Assembly (NCBI RefSeq): GCF_027409185.1
Contig: NC_084463.1
Location: 45,300,407-45,364,406, forward strand
Direction: 5' to 3'
DNA: 64,000 nucleotides
Origin: Cynocephalus volans
Taxonomy: Eukaryota > Chordata > Mammalia > Dermoptera > Cynocephalidae
Part shown: piece by piece, positions 11,601 through 23,499 of the stretch
Position numbering within the stretch: the first letter of the stretch is position 1
How the letters are laid out: each line of letters begins with the position of its first letter
Translations under genes and position numbers: made by a program
Notes under the pieces: model-generated
Databases searched by the model: none
Told to the model about the DNA's origin: nothing
The model's input: the letters and a program-made list of their open reading frames with translations, nothing else

Positions 11601-13440
11601 GACATGACACCAGAGGACCTGTGACCAGCAGCTTAGTAAATGTGACTACCACTATGTACCAATTTGCACCTCATGATAGAAGCATTTTGGTGTATTTCAA
11701 GCACTCTTTTTCTTCATCCCATTAACCACTGGTGTTAGAGAATAAGTCAAACATTCACATTGAACTCAAGGTCCACGTGGCTGGATGCTGAGATGATTGC
11801 TTTTGCATGGGCAGCATTTTTTATGAGACCCTCTCATGGAGAGTAAGGTCCCTCAGCTGTGGCCACACAGAAGGTCTGGGACTGTGGATTTCACACTAGG
11901 ACCTCAGAAAATTCTAGCCTGGTGGTCTTCATCAGTTCTGGTATATTACATTTCTATACGTTGCAGGAAGAACAATGCAATATATATGTACAACTTTATG
12001 CAGTTTCTTTCTAAATCAATTAAGAGAAGAAAGTAGAAACAATGTGCATTTATATTGCCTTTTTATAGGTGGTCATTTACCTTTACTGTGGCCCCATGTT
12101 TTTTTGTGTGTGAATTTGTATTATTGTCTGGGGTTACTTGCTTCCAGGCTTAAGAACACTTTTTCTATTTCTTGTATTCCCATCTACCAGCAACAAATTA
12201 TCTCAGTTTTGTTAATCTGGGTATGTATATATTGCACCTTCATTGTTGGCACATAGCTTTTTCTCTTCTTTCCACCTTATGATAAATTATTATGTCAGAA
12301 CATATTTATTAAAATGCCATTCTTAGTTGATCCTAAACAGTAGCCGCTGTTCTCAGTCTTACCGACTATCACCAGATCCCCATGATAATAATCTCTGAGC
12401 AATTTTGGTCTCATTCTACCACTCAAGCCCACATCAACCTTGATGACTCAAGCCAGGCATTTCTCTGTTTGATAAGAAGATTCAGTCGTAGCAGGGGCTT
12501 TGAGAAACCCATGCACAGAACTCCTTGCCAAGTCTGTGGCAGAAACCAGGGAAGAAAAGGGAAAGTTCAGGCCCATCACATACACTCACAAACACACAAA
12601 AACAAATAACGAAATATTTGACTGATACATATATGGATGAATGAATAGGACCTGGGGGCTTGGGGGCAAATAATGATCAGACACTGCAAGTGTAAATTGA
12701 CACAGGATTATGGAGTGCACCTACCCTATGACCTGCTATTTTATTTCACTATATACACAATAGCATTTTCCCAATTGTACAATAAAATCCATTGGAGACT
12801 CACAAATTAGCTTATTGGATGAAAACAAACATCTTTTGATGAACTGGAAGAAAGTTACCATAATAATTTCTGGCTTGCTAAAACTTTTCAAAGAAGGATT
12901 ACATATTGTGATGATGAATAAGCTAACTATCATGATTCTACCGTCGCACGTAGTACACAACTACTGATAGTTAAATTCGTACCACACAAATATGTATAAT
13001 AAGTTACTTCAAAAAAATTAAAAACATTAAAAAATAAAATTAAAATAAAATAAAGTCAAATTGGTAAATAGTTTTTTTCATACTTTAAAATGCATCTCTA
13101 GAAAATAGACTTGGGTTCTATAACAGCAATATATATATCTATATAACAGATATACTAATATCAGAAATAAAAATTTTTAAAAAGGAACTTATTAATATCA
13201 TCTACTCATTTCCCACATTGAATTTTCCCTTTATCACCACAATGTCTCTCATCAAATAAGGATTTAATCAAGAATCAGAATTCCTCATCACCAACATCTG
13301 GATAGAGACCACAGCTGTTCCATCACGGCCTGGTGTCCCAGTAGCAGATTTCCTGCTGGAGAAATAAAAATTTCCTCCATTGTTCCCAAGGGGTTACCAC
13401 AGAGGCTTGTGGGAAATAAAGTCTCATCCTCCCGTTGACA
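11601..13440. other. unassigned AT-rich sequence, with an L1 3' tail
   Basis: No gene is seen. 12890-13060 resembles an L1 3' end (ttacatattgtgatgatgaa ... aaatatgtataataagttac) followed by an A-rich tail with AAATA repeats. The rest shows no family I can name. Confidence 0.4.
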
Positions 13441-13537
13441 TCACCTGCAGAGAGCTATGGAACCGGCCTTGTGTTTCTTCTGCGCATGTGCCACTTAGTT
13501 CGCTCTGCTACCTGGGAAAGGTAGTTTGGCTTTGAAA

Positions 13538-13545
13538 TGACGTCA
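13538..13545. promoter_or_regulatory. cAMP-response element TGACGTCA
   Basis: A perfect 8-bp palindromic CREB/ATF site about 60-100 bp upstream of the likely first exon. Confidence 0.7.
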
Positions 13546-13584
13546 TCCGCACGGGATCCGGGCAGGGCTGTTCTGGGTTTCTGG

Positions 13585-13596
13585 TGCGCATGTGCG
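13585..13596. promoter_or_regulatory. NRF1-like site
   Basis: TGCGCATGTGCG differs by one base from the NRF1 palindrome core TGCGCATGCGCA. A second partial site lies at 13481. Confidence 0.55.
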
Positions 13597-13599
13597 GCC

Positions 13600-13684
13600 T
13601 TGCCCGTTCCCTTCATCTCCCAGAGGCTGCTGCCACCTCCACGGTGCTGAGGAGATTCTGTTGTTGGAGTCTGTGTCCTTGAAG
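13600..13684 (+). other. putative non-coding exon 1 of the KRAB zinc-finger gene
   Basis: First exons of this gene class are short and untranslated. The stretch ending 'gtccttgaag' is followed by a consensus-like donor gtgggt at 13685. A second usable donor (gcg|gtgagt) follows 14003, so exon 1 could run to 14003. The transcription start is not visible from sequence alone; 13600 is a guess from motif spacing. Confidence 0.45.
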
Positions 13685-13942
13685 GTGGGTGCGAGGGTGA
13701 AGGAGGGGACCCTGTGGAGCAGACGGGTGTCTCAGCGTTTGGTGGAACAGGTCTGCTGGTCGTGTGAGGCGGGCGGAGCCTGATGGGCTGGTCTGAACCA
13801 TGGACCTGGGCTGGGGAAGGGGGGCCTCCCCCTGTTCTGTCGACTGCTTCGTCAGAGGAAGGTGGGCTTCCAGAAGGCGGGGCTTGTCCTTCCTGGAGAA
13901 CAAAAGCCGGTTGCAGAAGCTCCGCCGTTGGGGGTCAAGACC

Positions 13943-13953
13943 AAGATGGCGGC
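13943..13953 (+). promoter_or_regulatory. YY1 motif AAGATGGCGGC
   Basis: This is a perfect long-form YY1 site (AANATGGCGGC). It lies just downstream of the putative start, where YY1 commonly positions TATA-less initiation. Confidence 0.65.
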
Positions 13954-14934
13954 GGGTCTGGAGTGGGGGCGCCTGAAGACAGCGTGAGCCTGGGAGGTGT
14001 GCGGTGAGTTCCCGTTGCGGCCCTGCCATGAGGGCACCTGGTGCTAACCTAGTGACATTCAGTTTACTGATGTGTAAGATGAGCGCATTCAAAATAGTAG
14101 TGAAATTCCCTCAAGTTCCCAGAGAAGGAATTGTGAAGCGTGTGCACACTCAGTGTTACTCTCTGCAAGTTGTATCTGTGGGGCGTCTTGGTGTCTCTTT
14201 TAGCAAGTGTAGTTTCTGTTCCCTCCAGCACTGTGTGGCCTGCCTAGCACTTCTGGTCCAAGTCTACAGATGTTTGTACATGACCGAGTCTCCAGGGACA
14301 GTGACTTCTAGGAGAAAGATTGGGCCACTGGCTGATGATGGTCCGGTTTTCTTAGGAGTAAAGGAGGTGTTAAAAAGTTTGAAGGATGGTGCCCAGTGAA
14401 TTGGAATCTCCCCTGCAAGAATTCCGCTCTCACCTGAGACCGCTCAATAGTGCTTCAGAGCACTGTTGGGGACTCAGTGCTATTGGAAGATTTGCACCAT
14501 CTTTCAAAAGCGACATGAGTTTGAGTATAGGCGAGGGCCTAGGAAATGTTACTTATAGTAGGGGGCTTGAATGTATGGTCTGGGATGAAGGAATAACCTG
14601 GCATATCTGAGAGGATCTGCCTACAGTGCCCTCTAAACACGCTCTCGTTTCTTCTATCTTCTCTGATTGTTTCTAGTGTCTGAGCTCTCTCAAACATAGC
14701 CTATCACCATATTTGGCATCTAGAGAGAATCCTGAGGCTCTCACTGTCCTGATAGTTGTCCTCAATCGTTCGGGAAGTGTTTGCCAAGTTATTCCTACCT
14801 TATTAGAAAGATTGTTTAAAAATGGATTTTAGGAGATGTGATTTGCCCGTGGTCACATAATCTGTTGATGTTACACAGCCTGACTTTTTGGCTAATGTTA
14901 TCCTTTTGCCACACTTAAGTCAAAATAAGTGACT

Positions 14935-15245
14935 GCATGCCTTCCCTCATAAGTGGGCACTAAAAAATAAATGTATAAATTAAAAGAAAGAAAGAAAAAC
15001 AATCATTAATACATTGAACTTTTCGAAAGGAGAGCTGAGGTTACCAGAGGTGGGAAAGGGGAAGGGGGAGGGAGGAATTGATAAAGGGCTGTGAAAAATG
15101 ATGACGGTGTATTTTGTTGAACATGCCAGTTATCCTTATTTGAGCATCACATGTTGCACACAGGTATCGATATTCAACTCTGAACCCCACAGATATGTAC
15201 AATCAACTATGTTACAATAAAACTAAGATTAAAAAATATAAAAAA
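14935..15245 (+). mobile_element. L1 3' end
   Basis: The text 'ctcataagtgggcactaaaa', then 'gaggttaccagaggtggg', then 'acacaggtatcgatattcaac', ending in an A-rich tail, is the L1 3' UTR order also seen at 47400-47690. It lies in intron 1. Confidence 0.75.
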
Positions 15246-16971
15246 GCATTTGTTTACTTTTGAGATTATCTTTGTGAGAATGAAATTAAATTAGATCAAA
15301 CATTGCTTTAATATACTATGCTTTAAATATCACTATCCTTTTTTATTTCCAAAACTTTCTATGGATTATGTGATTTCAAAGGGTAAACAACACAAGTGTT
15401 TTCCACTTAATGTCAGTAATCTGTTCTTAAAAATTACAAAATCTGCAAGGATATAATGGGAGCCTTTTTAACATTATTTAACATGGGCAAATTAGACTGC
15501 ATCATCTCCACACTCTTGTCTTAAAATGTAATTAACTTACAGCATAATACTTGCTTATAAGTAAGAGACCCTTTTTATGTTTTATGTTTTTAGGTAAATA
15601 GACTTGTTTATGACTTGAAAAATAAAATTTAAAAACTTACAACATAGTTTACTGATGCAACCAATTGCTTTATATAATTCCTGTGGCCTCCGTGAGCTCT
15701 AGCAACCTCACTGAATTCCATCCAGTTGTCATTCTGTGTGATTTTTCAAAACTTGTGTGTGTGGTTTTGAATTTCTATTGACTATTTTTGGCATGTAATT
15801 TAAAACATCTTCTTCCAAATAATTTTGTTACTATTGAGTTCTGACGTCTTCTGTGTAACAGTTACTATTTGCTAGTTAAGAAACTAACCAAAATTCAACG
15901 GCTTACAAAAACAGAAATAAACACAAAACACATTTCATTTGCTACATGTGTATTTGCGATGGAAATATTTTTTGGGCTGTGCTCAGCTGGGCAGTTTCTA
16001 CATTGGTGTTGCCTGGATTACAAATGAGGCTTCAGTCAACTTGTGCCTCGGCTGAAGCTGGTTGGTTTAAGATGTCATCACTCACTTGTGCTGTAGCTTG
16101 TGCTGGCTCTTGGGTAGGTTCTCTGTCTCCAATAGCATAGCCCCAGGCTTCTTTACAACATAACTGTGTCTAAGAAGGCAAGCACCAATGGCAATCACTG
16201 TTCACAGTCATGTTTGCATCACATTTTCTAATGTCATAGTGGCCAAAGAAAATCAATTGCAAAGCCCAGTTTTGCGAGAACATACTATATAAAAAGATGG
16301 ATACAGGGATACCTGAAACTGGAAATTATTACTGGAAGAGTGTACCACAAGAAATATGTATTATATATTCTTTTTTTATAGTTATGGGCAAAAAATGTTG
16401 GGGTGCAAGATGTACACTTTTCTGATGTTTAGGCATATAAAAGCAAGATATCTTATAGTGGAAACACTCATGTGGACTCCTATATGAAATACCTGTATTA
16501 ATAGGCAAATGGTTAATATAGCCTAGGTATATTTTATCACATTAATTTTAGTGAAGACATGATATTTTGTTCTTTAGTTTAAATGATTAAATTATATCTT
16601 AAGGTAAAATTAGATGTTGCTAAAGCAGTAGGTAATCTATGAGGGGACTTCAAAAAGTGTATTGAAGGATTCACATTATCTTTTAATTTAATTTTTATGC
16701 AGACTTTTTAAGTACCCTCATCTGTTTTCATTAACCCCAAATTAAATTGTCTGCTTTTTGTCAAATAATGTATTTGTAGATGCATCTTCAATTAGTTATG
16801 TGCTGCCTCTTTTTGACACATAAAGGACTATCATCCAGTAGGGAAAAAGTTCTGTTGTGTTGCTGGTGGTGGTGGTTCTTGTTTCCAGCTAATTGGCAGT
16901 GTTTTGGTCAGAAGAATCCAAGATCAAGTCACACCAGTTCTCTTCTTAATTCACTCAATTTTCTTTTTCAG
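15246..16971. other. intron 1 sequence, mostly unassigned
   Basis: No gene is seen. About 15850-16260 looks like an old interspersed repeat (a sequence organised like aacaacggctta...gctcagctgggcag...) that I cannot name. One mariner-like MITE is annotated separately. Confidence 0.4.
16640..16720. mobile_element. mariner-like MITE, second copy
   Basis: The ends tgaggggacttcaaaaag and ctttttaagtaccctca are inverted repeats related to those at 9624-9686. The left end abuts TA; the internal part is AT-rich. It is about 81 bp long. Confidence 0.65.
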
Positions 16972-17030
16972 CTGTGCTGCCACAGTGCTATTTGCATTTC
17001 CAAGAGCAACAAAAAATGAAGAAGTCTTTG
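16972..17030 (+). CDS. KRAB zinc-finger gene, exon 2 (start codon exon)
   Basis: The exon follows a good acceptor (polypyrimidine tract, ttctttttcag ending at 16971) and ends at TTTG|gtgagt (donor at 17031). The start codon ATG is at 17016-17018, in context aaaaaATGa. The five codons ATG AAG AAG TCT TTG end in phase 0, and the KRAB-A exon at 26568 opens in phase 0 with GTG TTA GTG TCT TTT, so the joined protein begins [14 protein letters not shown] tiny Met-bearing exon before KRAB-A is typical of this family. The 44 bases before ATG are 5' UTR. The intron to KRAB-A is about 9.5 kb and filled with repeats. I infer this start from phase and splice signals; it is too short to be found as an open frame. 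Confidence 0.75.
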
Positions 17031-18889
17031 GTGAGTTGTTTGTTTATGTTCTTTACTTTGTCTTACATTGTGTTTATGAGATTTATGGGGTCCATGAATT
17101 AAAATAGAAAAGTATAAATAAGTAAAACTTAGCTTGTGGGAAATGTAGGAATAAAAGATAAAGTTGGCGTGTAGACACAGCAGCTTGGCAGAACTTAGTA
17201 TTCTCCATGCTGAGTGCAAATTTGTCTCTGGTTCTTTTGATGTCATGGCAAAAAAAAACCCTTTTGTTTCTTGATTGGAATGAAATTTGAGAGGACAGTA
17301 TGCTACATTTTTTATGGAACATCCAGATTTGCTGCCACCAAAGTCTGAGAGACTATTTTCATTGAGTATGTTGTGGAAAGTTGTTTTTTTTTTTTACCAC
17401 CAATTTGAAAACAAATACTTTCAGTTTTCTGCAGTAAACACAATAACCTAGTGCTAAAGAACAATTCCCTTAAAAAGGTTTTTCTGGAATTTCCAAAACA
17501 GTGTGAACCGAAACAGCTTTTGGAAGGCCTTATTTGATTTACAGCTAAAACCTGGATCATCGGGAGGATTGAGTCAACCACCGATTCTTGAGTCACTCTT
17601 TGCAGGTTTCTCTCAGTTCCTGTGTTCATGCAGGTGTGCAGCACACTGTGCAAAGTTATATTTTTTGGAAAATGTTCCCACCGTTCATTTGCTCTTGAAC
17701 CCACTCAGTGGAGTTTAAGTTCAGTTCTTCAAAAGTTTGCCAATCACCGAAATTATAATCAATTTCAATGACTATTCTCTAGCCTTTGCCTTACTTGAAT
17801 CTTCTGCCATATTTGAAACTGCTGTTCATGAGCTTTTCCCAGAAATTCTTCTGTGTTACTTGCTATGATGACCTCAGTGATGGTTTCTTCTTTTTTCTTT
17901 GAATTCTTCTACTTTCTATTTGTAGCAGAGTTCATCCAAGCACTCCATCCTGGGCCCTATTCTCACTCTGCAATTCTTCTTGAGTCATTCAATCCTCTGT
18001 AGTTTTCAGACCTATTCCTCTCCAGTTAGTACCTCTTTTCCAGACTTTCAATCATAGATTAAACTCCCTGCTGAATACTTCTTTGTAGCTATTAGAAATG
18101 TACCTTAAGGTAAAAAGTTCAAGACCACAGTTTCCCACAAATTTCTGTCATGTGCACAATATAATTTTCCCCTCTCAAGAACCCCAGAAATTGTTTGCTG
18201 TTACAGAACTGGCTGAAAGCCCAACATAAACAGGTCCTGTGGCCTGTCATCTGCTCCTCCAGACACACCCACCTCACAGTGAAGACACTGGCAGGAACGT
18301 GTGGGCACTTCCTTTCAGAGAGGGCTGGTGGGAAGGGGAGGCACCTGCAGACACTGGTCTGATCAGTTAGTTCTTCCCACTGGCCACCTGCTGTAGTTCT
18401 TTGAACAGGCCCTGGTCCTCATTTCTGGAAAGTTGCCTCATGACCCTTCACACTTCCCCTTTAGCTGTCACCATTTTCTGTCAGTATCCTTTTTCCTCAC
18501 ATGCTTGGGTTTGTACTTGACCAACTTTTTTTTTCTTTCTATTTCTTGCTTATAGTAATTTGGGGATTCAATGGCCTCCTTTTCATATTTATCTAACTCT
18601 GGTCTGTTGATACAAGAAATGATGTAATCACTACTTTAGAAAGCACAGGCTTCTGTGCATTAAAATCCATTAGACCAAAACTACCCCCACAGAGCAGACA
18701 CAGACTCTTTGATTTTTAGCCTCCCTTCAAAGTGTGTCATGTAATTTTCAAATATTTGAGACTTTGTGAATATACTTTTGTTGCTGGTTTCTAATTTAAT
18801 TTCATTTTGATTAGAGAACATATTTTATAGTATTTTAGTCTTGTGACCTTTTATAGGTCAGTGTGTACTGTGTCTTGATGAGTGTTCCT
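17031..18889. other. intron 2, unassigned part
   Basis: No gene is seen. A poly-T run lies at 17383-17395. About 17760-18060 may be an ancient LINE relic, judged only by its texture. Open frames on both strands carry no known domain. Confidence 0.35.
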
Positions 18890-19332
18890 GTATTAGTCTG
18901 TTTTTTTCTTTTCTTTTTTTTGTTTTGTTTCTTACAACAGAATATGTGAAACTGGATAATGCATTAAGAGTAGAGGTTATTTTTTACAATTTTGGAGGCT
19001 AAGATCCAGTCCAGGATCTTCTTCATGGTGGGGACTCTGTAGGGAGTCCTGTGGCAATGCAGATTAACACATGGTGAGAATGGCAAGAGCACTTTCATGT
19101 GCCCAGTGTACAAAGCCACCAGTCTATGCCCATGATACCCCATTAACACATTAATCCATTACTTGATGAATGGATTAATCTATTCACAAGGGAATTGTCA
19201 TCACAATCCTGTCACCTCTTAAAGGTCCCACCTTTCTAGTATTATAATTGGATTTTCTGACTTCTTAACACTGTTATAATAGGGATCAAGTTTCCAACAT
19301 ATTAACATTGGTGGACACATTTACCCATATCA
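18890..19332 (-). repeat. MaLR (MLT1/MST-type) LTR, antisense
   Basis: It opens with tgtattagtctgttttttt and continues 'gaaactggataatg', 'ttttggaggctaagatccag', 'ggtggggactctgt', 'cattacttgatgaat', to a terminal '...cacatttacccatatca'. This is the reverse complement of a MaLR LTR, diverged. The TG...CA ends are visible. Confidence 0.7.
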
Positions 19333-20303
19333 GCTTCAGATTATACTCTACAAATATCAATTAGGTTGGATGGGGAAAACATACTCAGTTTCCCCTCCTA
19401 TACTCACAACACACTGCTGACAGCTGACACCAGATACTTGAGGATTTCTCTCCACACACTGAGCCTAGAAGCAATTTTGTAGCAGACATCAAGCTGGGTG
19501 AATCTCTAATTCAAATTTATTTTGGCACTATCTATCTGGAGGTAGCATCATATCTCATAAGTTAAGAGCTCCATCCCCAAGACTGTCCCCACTTCAGATG
19601 CCAGTTGCAAGTGCATGTTCCTGGATCTTCTGACTGGCTCCCACAATGCCCTTTTTTCTCTTTAGTCTATATTAATTTAGTAAAGGGGCTCCAAGAACTC
19701 AGTGAAACATTTACTTACACTTGCTCATTCATTCCAAAGGACATTTTGAAAAATATTTGTAGGTGAAGAGATACAAAGGGTGAGGTCTGGAAGGGTCCTG
19801 GCACAGGAGGTTCCATTCCCTTGGATATGAGGTACACCACCCTCCTGGCACACAGCTGAGTTCAACTGTCCTGATGCTCCCTCAAACCTGTGTTCTTGGG
19901 TTTTTATGGAGGTCTCATTAGGCACAATTGATTGCAGCATAGGCCACTGTTGATCAACTTAACCTTCAGTTCCTCTCCCCTCCCTGGAAGTTGGGGATGT
20001 GGGCTGCCAGTCCCAACCCTCTAATTACAAAGTTGGCTCCTCTGACAATCAGCTCCCATCCTGAATTTACCCAGGTAAAGCCAGCCACCAGCCAACTGAT
20101 TAGCATGCAAAGTGACACTCATCACTTTGAAGAGTCTAAGGATTTTAGGAGGTGTATGCTAGGAGGCAGAGTCAGAGACAAATATACATATCCATAATAC
20201 AATATAGTTAAAATTTTGTCAATTATATCTGTACTCTTCCTGATAATTTTATCTGGTTATTTCATTAGTTATTGAGAGAAAAGAATTCTGCAACTATGAA
20301 TGT
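19333..20303 (-). repeat. possible ERVL-type LTR, antisense
   Basis: Phrases such as 'aaggtgaggtctggaagggtcctggcac', 'gtgttcttgggtttttatgg' and 'aactgattagcatgcaaagt' recall MLT2-like ERVL LTRs in reverse. The match is by memory and the ends are not defined. Confidence 0.3.
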
Positions 20304-20319
20304 TGATTTGTCAATTTCT

Positions 20320-20478
20320 TTTTTAAAAAACTTTTTATTTATTTATTTATGTTTTTTTCGTGACCGGTCCTCAGCCAGTGAGTGCAGCGGCCATTCCTAT
20401 ATAGGATCCGAACCCGCGGCGGGAGCGTCGCTGCGCTCCTAGCGCCACACTCTCCCGAGTGCGCCAGGGGCTCGGCCC
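20320..20478 (-). repeat. ERE-type SINE, GC-rich subtype
   Basis: Antisense SINE: a TTTA-rich tail, then gtgaccggtcctcagccagt, then the B-box region ggatccgaacccgcggcggg, a GC-rich insert, and the head actctcccgagtgcgccagg. The 16-bp target duplication tgatttgtcaatttct lies at 20304-20319 and 20479-20494. Its GC-rich core differs from the copies at 5606 and 51820, so it is another subfamily. Confidence 0.88.
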
Positions 20479-21269
20479 TGATTTGTCAATTTCTCACTTT
20501 ACCTCAGTTTTTCTTTTCCAGGTACAGTCATGTGACTCATAACATTTTAGTCAACAGACCCCATTTATATCTGTGCAGTAATCTACATTATATAGTCCAG
20601 GTATGTAGTAGGCTGTACCATGTAGGTTCTGTAAGTGCACTCTATGAGGTTCGTACAGTGACAAAGTTGCCTAATGACACATTTTTCAGAACTTACCCAG
20701 TCTTTAAGCACCACATGAGTGTACTTTGTGGCTCTGTGTTTAGGCACAAACATAGTTATAATTGTTACATCTTCCTCACATATAATCCTTCTGTTATTAT
20801 TAAAGGGCTGTCTTTTTTTCCCTGTTGATATATTTTGTCTTGAAGTTTCTTTTTGCTAGTATTAATATCTGAACTTAGGTTTTTTATACTTACTGTCAAT
20901 GTAGAACATCTTTTTCCATTTTTTAAAATTTTACTCTGTTTGTGTATTTGTATTTAAATCATGTCTCTGTGGATAGCATATAGTTGGGTCTTACTTTCCT
21001 ATCAAGCCAGACAGTCTCTGCATAAAGTGGAATATTTAGTCCAATTCAACTGAAACTAATTATTAATAAGGTTAGAGTTATGTCTGCTATTTTGCTTCCC
21101 ATTTTCTCTTTTGTCTCAGTTGCCATTTTGTCCTCTGTTTTTACTTTCCTAAATTGTTTTCGGGTACTCAATTTATTTTTAATTATTTATTCATTTATTT
21201 TTCAGTATGATCAACTACTGGCCTTTTAAAATTATTTTCAAAATAATCTGTTTTTAGTTTTGGTAAAAA

Positions 21270-23400
21270 AACACATATACATATATAAATTTAACCATTT
21301 CTTAACCTTTAAGTGGTGTTAGGTATATTCACACTGTTGTGCTGCAGATATCCAGAACTTTCTGTCTTGGAAAACTGCAAGTCTGTACTCATTAAATGAC
21401 AGCTCTCAATTTCCCTCTCCTCCCAGACCTTAACAACCACCATTCTACTTTGTGTTTCTAAAAATTTGACTTACATCAGTGGAGCCATACAATATCTGTC
21501 ATTTTGTGAGTGGCTTATTTTCCTTTGCATAATGTTCTCAAAGTTCCATGTTATAGCATAAAACTGTGAGGACTTTCTTTGTTTTTAAGGCTATCTAATA
21601 TTCCTTTATGAACATAAAATGTTTTGTTTCTGTATTCACATTTCTCTAAGGACATTTGGAGTGCTTCCATCTTTTAAGTGAATAATGTTGCCATGAAAAC
21701 AGTTGTGCAAATATTTTGCACTATTTTTAATTATTTTGGATTTATACACAAAATTGGATTGTTGGATTATATGGTAATTCTAATTTTAATTTTTTAAAAA
21801 GCCACTCTATTATTTTTATAGTGGCTGCATCATTTTACATTCCCACCAAGAAAACAGTTTACAAGGGTTCCAATTTTGCCTGTGCTTGTGATTTTCTATT
21901 GTGTGTGAAGTAATATCTCATTGTGGTTTTAGTTTGCATTTCTTTAATGGTTAGTGATATAAAGCATGTTTTCATATGCTTGTTAGCCATTTGTATATCA
22001 TCTTTGGAGCAATGTCTGTTCAAGACCTTTGCCCATTTTTAAACAGGTTATTTGGTTTTTGACTTGTGAGATGAAGGATCCTGTGTATTAATATTAATTT
22101 CTTGTGAGATATATGATTCACAACTATTTCATTAATTTCTTGTGAGATATATGATTCACAACTATTTCATTTTTGGGGTGGTAATGTAAATAGTGTGGTT
22201 TTTGTTTTTTCACTTTTTGTTTTTTTACTTCAAATTCCACGTGTTTGTTGCTAGTATATAGGAAAGTGATCAAATTTGCATATTAACTTTGGATCTTGCA
22301 ATCTCGTTATAATCACTTATTAGTTCCAGAAGTTTTTTTGTCCGTTTTGAATTTTTTACACACTATCATATGATCTGTAAACAAAGACAATTTTATTTTA
22401 TTTTCCTTTATGTATGCCTTTTATTTTAAGTAGTTATCTTATTGCATGAGCTAGTACATTAAGTACGATGTTGAAAGAGGTGTGAGATGGTGCATTCTTG
22501 CTTTGTTTCTGATTTTGTTGGAAGGCTTTCAATTTCTCTCCATTAAGTATCATATTAGCTGCAGTTTCTGTAAATAGACTTTATCAAGTTGATGAAGTTT
22601 CCCTCTAATTCTGGTTTACTGAGAGTATTTATCAGGAATGATGCTGTATTTTGTCTCATGCTTTTTCTAGATCATAAGGTTTTTCTATTTCAGTCTGCTG
22701 ATGTGATGGATTATATTAATTGATGTTCAAACGTGTACCAGCTTTGTATGCCTGGAATAAATCTGACTTGATCATAATGCACAGCTTTTTTAAATACATT
22801 TTTGGATTTGGTTTAGCAATATTTTATTGAGGACTTTTGCATGTATATTCATGAGTGGTGATGATTTGTACTTTTCTCTTCTTGTAATGTCTTTTCCTGG
22901 TTTTGGTATTGAGGTAATGCTGTCCTCATAGAATGAGTTGGGAAGTACCAATACACAGTAGGGAATTGCTATAATTTCTTCCTTTAATGTTTGGTTGTAT
23001 TTACCATTGAACACATCTGGGAAGGATGTTTTTTGTTTTGAAGATTATTAACGATTTACTCATTTTCTATAACAGATATACGCTTATTTATATTGTGTAT
23101 TTCTTATTGTGTGAATTTTGTTAATTGTATCTTCTGAGGATTTGATCCATTTTATCTAAGTTTTCAAATGTGTGCAAGAGAATTAGTCATAGTATATCGT
23201 TATTATCCTTTTATGTCCACAGGATCTGTAGGGATGCCACTCCTCTCATTCCCAGTATGGGTTGTTTTGGTGCTCTTTTTCCATAGCCTTGTTATAGGAT
23301 TCTTAACTCTATCTTTTCAAAGAATCAGATATTTTGTTCTTTGTTTTTGATTGTCTCTATTGACTTTCTATTTTTAAATTATTAATTTTTTTGTGTGTGT
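21270..23400 (-). mobile_element. L1 (L1M-type) ORF2/3' UTR, antisense
   Basis: Reading on the minus strand, 23014-22790 contains recognisable reverse-transcriptase text (…NSFYEDSITSIPKP…, then SPLMNIHAKVLNKIL). The downstream antisense plus-strand phrases 'tggctgcatcattttacattcccacca' and 'ccattctactttgtgtttct' are the usual L1M 3' region. It has many stops and belongs to intron 2. Confidence 0.85.
22095..22170 (+). repeat. perfect 38-bp tandem duplication
   Basis: Two identical 38-bp units (22095-22132 and 22133-22170), each containing ttcttgtgagatatatgatt, lie within the antisense L1. Perfect identity in an otherwise decayed element implies a recent local duplication or an assembly artefact. 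Confidence 0.9.
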
Positions 23401-23499
23401 GTGTAAAAGCATACATAACTTTTTAAATTGTTTCCACTATTATTGGGTACAACCTATTATATGTTAGATCAATTCAGAATAAGAAAAAAAACCCATTTT

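Larger units (their letters stand above)
13440..14010 (+). promoter_or_regulatory. CpG-rich promoter of the KRAB zinc-finger gene
   Basis: This is the first GC- and CpG-dense stretch in an AT-rich region. It carries a perfect cAMP-response element (13538-13545), NRF1-like sites (tgcgcatgtg at 13481 and tgcgcatgtgcg at 13585), a YY1 motif (13943-13953) and a ZNF143-like stretch (ctgggaaaggtagttt, 13512-13527). It lies upstream of the coding exons on the same strand, as expected of a housekeeping-type TATA-less zinc-finger promoter. Open frames across it on both strands come from low stop density in GC-rich DNA. Confidence 0.75.

Noticed and set aside
13613-14092. 159-codon minus-strand frame over the CpG island
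   Set aside because: A GC-rich promoter with few stops; no protein similarity recognised, and the frame is antisense to the promoter.
17312-17704. 130-codon minus-strand frame in intron 2
   Set aside because: No recognisable family; may be an old repeat, but I could not support a call.
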